From contig JALEJQ010000059.1 in assembly GCA_022769565.1 (NCBI GenBank), positions 1 to 33,911 on the forward strand: a stretch of 33,911 nucleotides of DNA, read 5' to 3'. Position numbers and translations under genes: made by a program. The notes under the pieces were generated by a model. It did not search any database, was not told the origin of the DNA, and saw nothing but the letters and a program-made list of their open reading frames with translations. Position 1 is the first letter of the stretch. Each line of letters opens with the position of its first letter. Below, in pieces: positions 31,699 to 33,911 of this stretch. Origin of the DNA: Oscillospiraceae bacterium. GTDB taxonomy: Bacteria > Bacillota > Clostridia > Oscillospirales > Ruminococcaceae.

Positions 31699-33075
31699 AT
31701 GAACGTCAGACAAGCAATTCACGATTATATTTACGGCGCAAAGGAAGAAATGCTCGCCGACCTGCGCACTCTTGTTGAGATACCCTCGGTAATGGGAGAA
31801 GCGGAGGAAAACGCTCCCTTCGGCAAATATCCTGCAAAGGCACTTGCCGCTGCACTTGATATATGCAAAAGGGAAGGCTTTTCCGTAAGAAATTTTGACA
31901 ACTATGTGGGAACGGCAAACTTTTTCCCCGATAAGGCGGAGCATCTGGGCATTCTTTGTCACCTTGACGTTGTTCCGGAAGGCAGCGGCTGGAGCGTTCC
32001 ACCCTTTGCTCTTACCGAAAAGGACGGAAAGCTCCTCGGCAGAGGCACCATAGACGACAAAGGTCCTGCAATAGCCGCCTTATATGCAATGAAGGCGGTA
32101 AAGGCGCTTGGTCTGCCAATAGATAAAAATATCCGCCTTATTCTCGGCACAAACGAGGAAAACGGCTCCGCCGACCTTGAATATTACCGCAAAAAAGAAG
32201 CGCTGCCGCCACTGCTTTTCACCCCCGACGGCTCCTATCCCCTTATAAACATTGAAAAGGGAATGCTCAGAATGCGGCTTGAACGGCACATTTCCGACAA
32301 CCGCCTTATATCAATTAAAGCAGGACTTGCGGTAAACGCCGTTCCCGAAAATGCCGAAGCGGTCGTAAGCGGAATAACGGAAGAAGCCGTAAAAAACGCA
32401 GCCTGCGCACTTTCTCTGCCCGTAAAATTCACTTTTACGGAAGAAAAAGGCTGCCTGACGATAATCGCAAACGGCAGAAGCGCTCACGCCTCCACCCCCG
32501 AAACGGGAAAAAACGCTCTTACGGCAACGCTTGCTCTGCTTGCGGCACTTGGCATAAAAGACATTGAAGCCTTTGCAAAGCTGTTCCCCTACGGCGAAAC
32601 GGACGGTCTTTCCTGCGGAATAAAATGCTCGGACGAAATTTCGGGAGCGGTCACAACGGTTTTAAGCGTTGCAGAGCTTAAAGACGGCGTTCTTACCTGC
32701 CGTCAGGATATACGATTCCCCGTATGCGAAAGCTGCGAAGGTATCATAAACAAGCTGGAAAGGGCGGCATCAGCTTGCGGAATTACCCTTTCTGCGGATA
32801 TGAAGTCCGAACCCCACAATGTTCCTGCGGAAAGCAGCTTTGTAAAGACGCTTCTTGAAGTTTACGAGGACGTTACGGGTGAAAAGGGCTATCCCGTTGC
32901 AATAGGCGGCGGTACCTACGTCCACGACACGGAAAACGGCGTTGCCTTCGGTGCGGAATTCCCCGGCGAGGACAACCATATGCACGGCGCAGACGAATTT
33001 ATAAGGACGGAAAGCCTGCTTCTGAACGCCGAAATTTACGCAAATGCCATAGTAAAACTTTGCGGAAAGGAATGA
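31699..33075 (+). CDS. M20-family dipeptidase, PepV-like
   Basis: Zinc metallopeptidase of 458 residues. Metal and catalytic residues follow PepV order: H88 and D90 (CHLDVVP), D119/D120 (GRGTIDDKG), E153/E154 (GTNEENGSAD), D177 (TPDGSYP) and a C-terminal His in GEDNHMHGADEF. The lid domain lies between. The frame is open from 31624, inside element C, but the ATG at 31699 has AAAGGGAT ahead. Intracellular cleavage of small peptides is expected. Its TGA stop overlaps an ATG for the next gene, so the two are coupled. Confidence 0.92.
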   Translation: MNVRQAIHDYIYGAKEEMLADLRTLVEIPSVMGEAEENAPFGKYPAKALAAALDICKREGFSVRNFDNYVGTANFFPDKAEHLGILCHLDVVPEGSGWSVPPFALTEKDGKLLGRGTIDDKGPAIAALYAMKAVKALGLPIDKNIRLILGTNEENGSADLEYYRKKEALPPLLFTPDGSYPLINIEKGMLRMRLERHISDNRLISIKAGLAVNAVPENAEAVVSGITEEAVKNAACALSLPVKFTFTEEKGCLTIIANGRSAHASTPETGKNALTATLALLAALGIKDIEAFAKLFPYGETDGLSCGIKCSDEISGAVTTVLSVAELKDGVLTCRQDIRFPVCESCEGIINKLERAASACGITLSADMKSEPHNVPAESSFVKTLLEVYEDVTGEKGYPVAIGGGTYVHDTENGVAFGAEFPGEDNHMHGADEFIRTESLLLNAEIYANAIVKLCGKE

Positions 33076-33080
33076 TAGGA

Positions 33081-33767
33081 TTGTATAAATACGAAACACA
33101 TATGCATACTCTTGAAGCCAGCGCCTGCGGTCATTCGACAGCTGCGGCAATGGCGGACAAATACAAGGCGGAAGGTTACACGGGAATTTTCGTTACCGAC
33201 CACTTTTTCAACGGCAACACCTGCGTTCCCCGTGACCTGCCATGGGAAGAGCGTGTAGAGCTTTACTGCAAGGGCTATGAACACGCAAAGGCAAGGGGCG
33301 ATGAAATAGGTCTGGACGTATTTTTCGGCTTTGAATACGGCGACGGCGGCTCGGATTTCCTTGTTTACGGTCTTGACAAGCAGTGGCTTCTTGATAACGA
33401 TGACATTCTTGATATGGAGCTGACACATTTTCTTGAATATGCACGCTGCTGCGGCGGCTTTGTCGTTCACGCCCACCCCTTCCGTGACTATGAATATATC
33501 AGAAAAACGGTGCACTGTCCTCATTTTGTGGACGCAGTTGAAGTAATAAACGCCTCCCATTTATACCCAGAATTCAACGAGAGAGCCAGGCTTTACGCAC
33601 AGTGGTACGGTCTTCCCGTTACGGCAGGCTCGGACGCACACAATACCACCGACAGATGGTTCGGCGGCGGAGTTGTAAGCAAAAAGCCGTTCCATACCAT
33701 TTCGGATTATGCCGAAGCGGTAAAGAACGGCGAGCTTGAACTGCTTACAGGAAGAATACCCGGTTGA
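33081..33767 (+). CDS. PHP-domain metal-dependent phosphoesterase
   Basis: Predicted phosphatase of the PHP superfamily, 228 residues. Metal-binding motifs: ETHMHT (H7, H9), VTDHFF (D40, H41), the Glu of GFEYG, HAHPFRD and GSDAHN, all intact. Start: the TTG at 33081 gives the family-like MYKYETHMHT and has AAAGGA 9 bases ahead. An ATG at 33072, overlapping the peptidase stop as ATGA, is the alternative (adds three residues); the ATG at 33060 has no ribosome site. Substrate unknown; such proteins range from histidinol phosphatase to oligoribonuclease-like activity. It is coupled to the upstream peptidase. Confidence 0.88.
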   Translation: MYKYETHMHTLEASACGHSTAAAMADKYKAEGYTGIFVTDHFFNGNTCVPRDLPWEERVELYCKGYEHAKARGDEIGLDVFFGFEYGDGGSDFLVYGLDKQWLLDNDDILDMELTHFLEYARCCGGFVVHAHPFRDYEYIRKTVHCPHFVDAVEVINASHLYPEFNERARLYAQWYGLPVTAGSDAHNTTDRWFGGGVVSKKPFHTISDYAEAVKNGELELLTGRIPG

Positions 33768-33790
33768 CTTATACTAATAACCATTTAACC

Positions 33791-33911
33791 TATGGATAAA
33801 ATACGGCGGCTATAATACGCCCACTCTGCGTCAAACTCCCTTGACAGGCGGCAGCCTGCCTGCGGTCGTTTTCCTTGATTGGTCGTATTCTATCCACCGT
33901 CTTTATCCATA
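33791..33911. mobile_element. MITE-like inverted-repeat element D at the window edge
   Basis: TATGGATAAA (33791-33800) matches the complement of TTTATCCATA, which is the last 10 bases of the window; the similarity continues inward for about 30 bases (ACGGCGG / CCACCGT, AATACG / CGTATT). The middle has GCAGGC/GCCTGC-type self-complementarity. It may end exactly here or run on past the edge. No coding frame. Confidence 0.6.

Overview
The window looks like a chromosomal segment of a Gram-positive Clostridia member, most likely Oscillospiraceae/Ruminococcus-like (inferred, not searched). Evidence: strong AGGAGG-type ribosome sites, several GTG and TTG starts, an HPr with both His15 and Ser46, an ylxM-ffh-rpsP-khpA-rimM-trmD block, a PcsB-like hydrolase beside ftsEX, and a type II fatty-acid cluster in the clostridial style. 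Moderate GC, dense coding and short gaps indicate core genome with a few accessory insertions. I saw no tRNA, rRNA, CRISPR array, phage or transposase gene.

Layout. From 1 to about 24,400 every gene is on the minus strand. Reading in transcription order from the right: an eleven-gene fatty-acid operon (fabH, fabG, fabF, accB, fabZ, accC, two paralogous zinc-ribbon membrane proteins, accD, accA, acpP; 24370 to 15562) closed by a terminator; a monocistronic 1011-residue GGDEF/EAL protein with a beta-solenoid-like tail (15282 to 12247); the SRP/ribosome block ylxM-ffh-two tiny membrane proteins-rpsP-khpA-TPR membrane protein-rimM-trmD (12069 to 6833), driven by a perfect consensus promoter; ptsH with its own promoter and terminator; a PucR/CdaR-type regulator; then a division operon ftsE-ftsX-PcsB-like M23 protein-S41 protease-TPR protein running off the left edge. 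From 24.6 kb onward genes are on the plus strand: fabD, aroE, a TPR membrane protein, a polysaccharide deacetylase-bactofilin-acidic membrane protein cassette, and a PepV-like peptidase with a PHP-domain protein. The intergenic spaces of this right-hand part carry four different inverted-repeat (MITE-like) elements, two of them touching the stop codon of the preceding gene.

How it fits together. AccB/AccC/AccD/AccA make malonyl-CoA, FabD (divergent, its promoter sharing -35 bases with that of fabH) loads it on AcpP, FabH primes, FabF elongates, FabG and FabZ reduce and dehydrate. No enoyl-ACP reductase is present in the window. FtsEX would gate the PcsB-like hydrolase at the septum, with the S41 protease as a plausible processing partner. 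The deacetylase and bactofilin suggest an envelope or cell-shape module.

Most notable points: (1) accD contains an in-frame TGA exactly where the third zinc-ribbon cysteine should be, with the reading frame otherwise intact; (2) an EAL phosphodiesterase with an intact-looking active site is fused to a 28-31-residue repeat solenoid predicted to be cytoplasmic; (3) two paralogous zinc-ribbon membrane proteins of unknown function sit between accC and accD.
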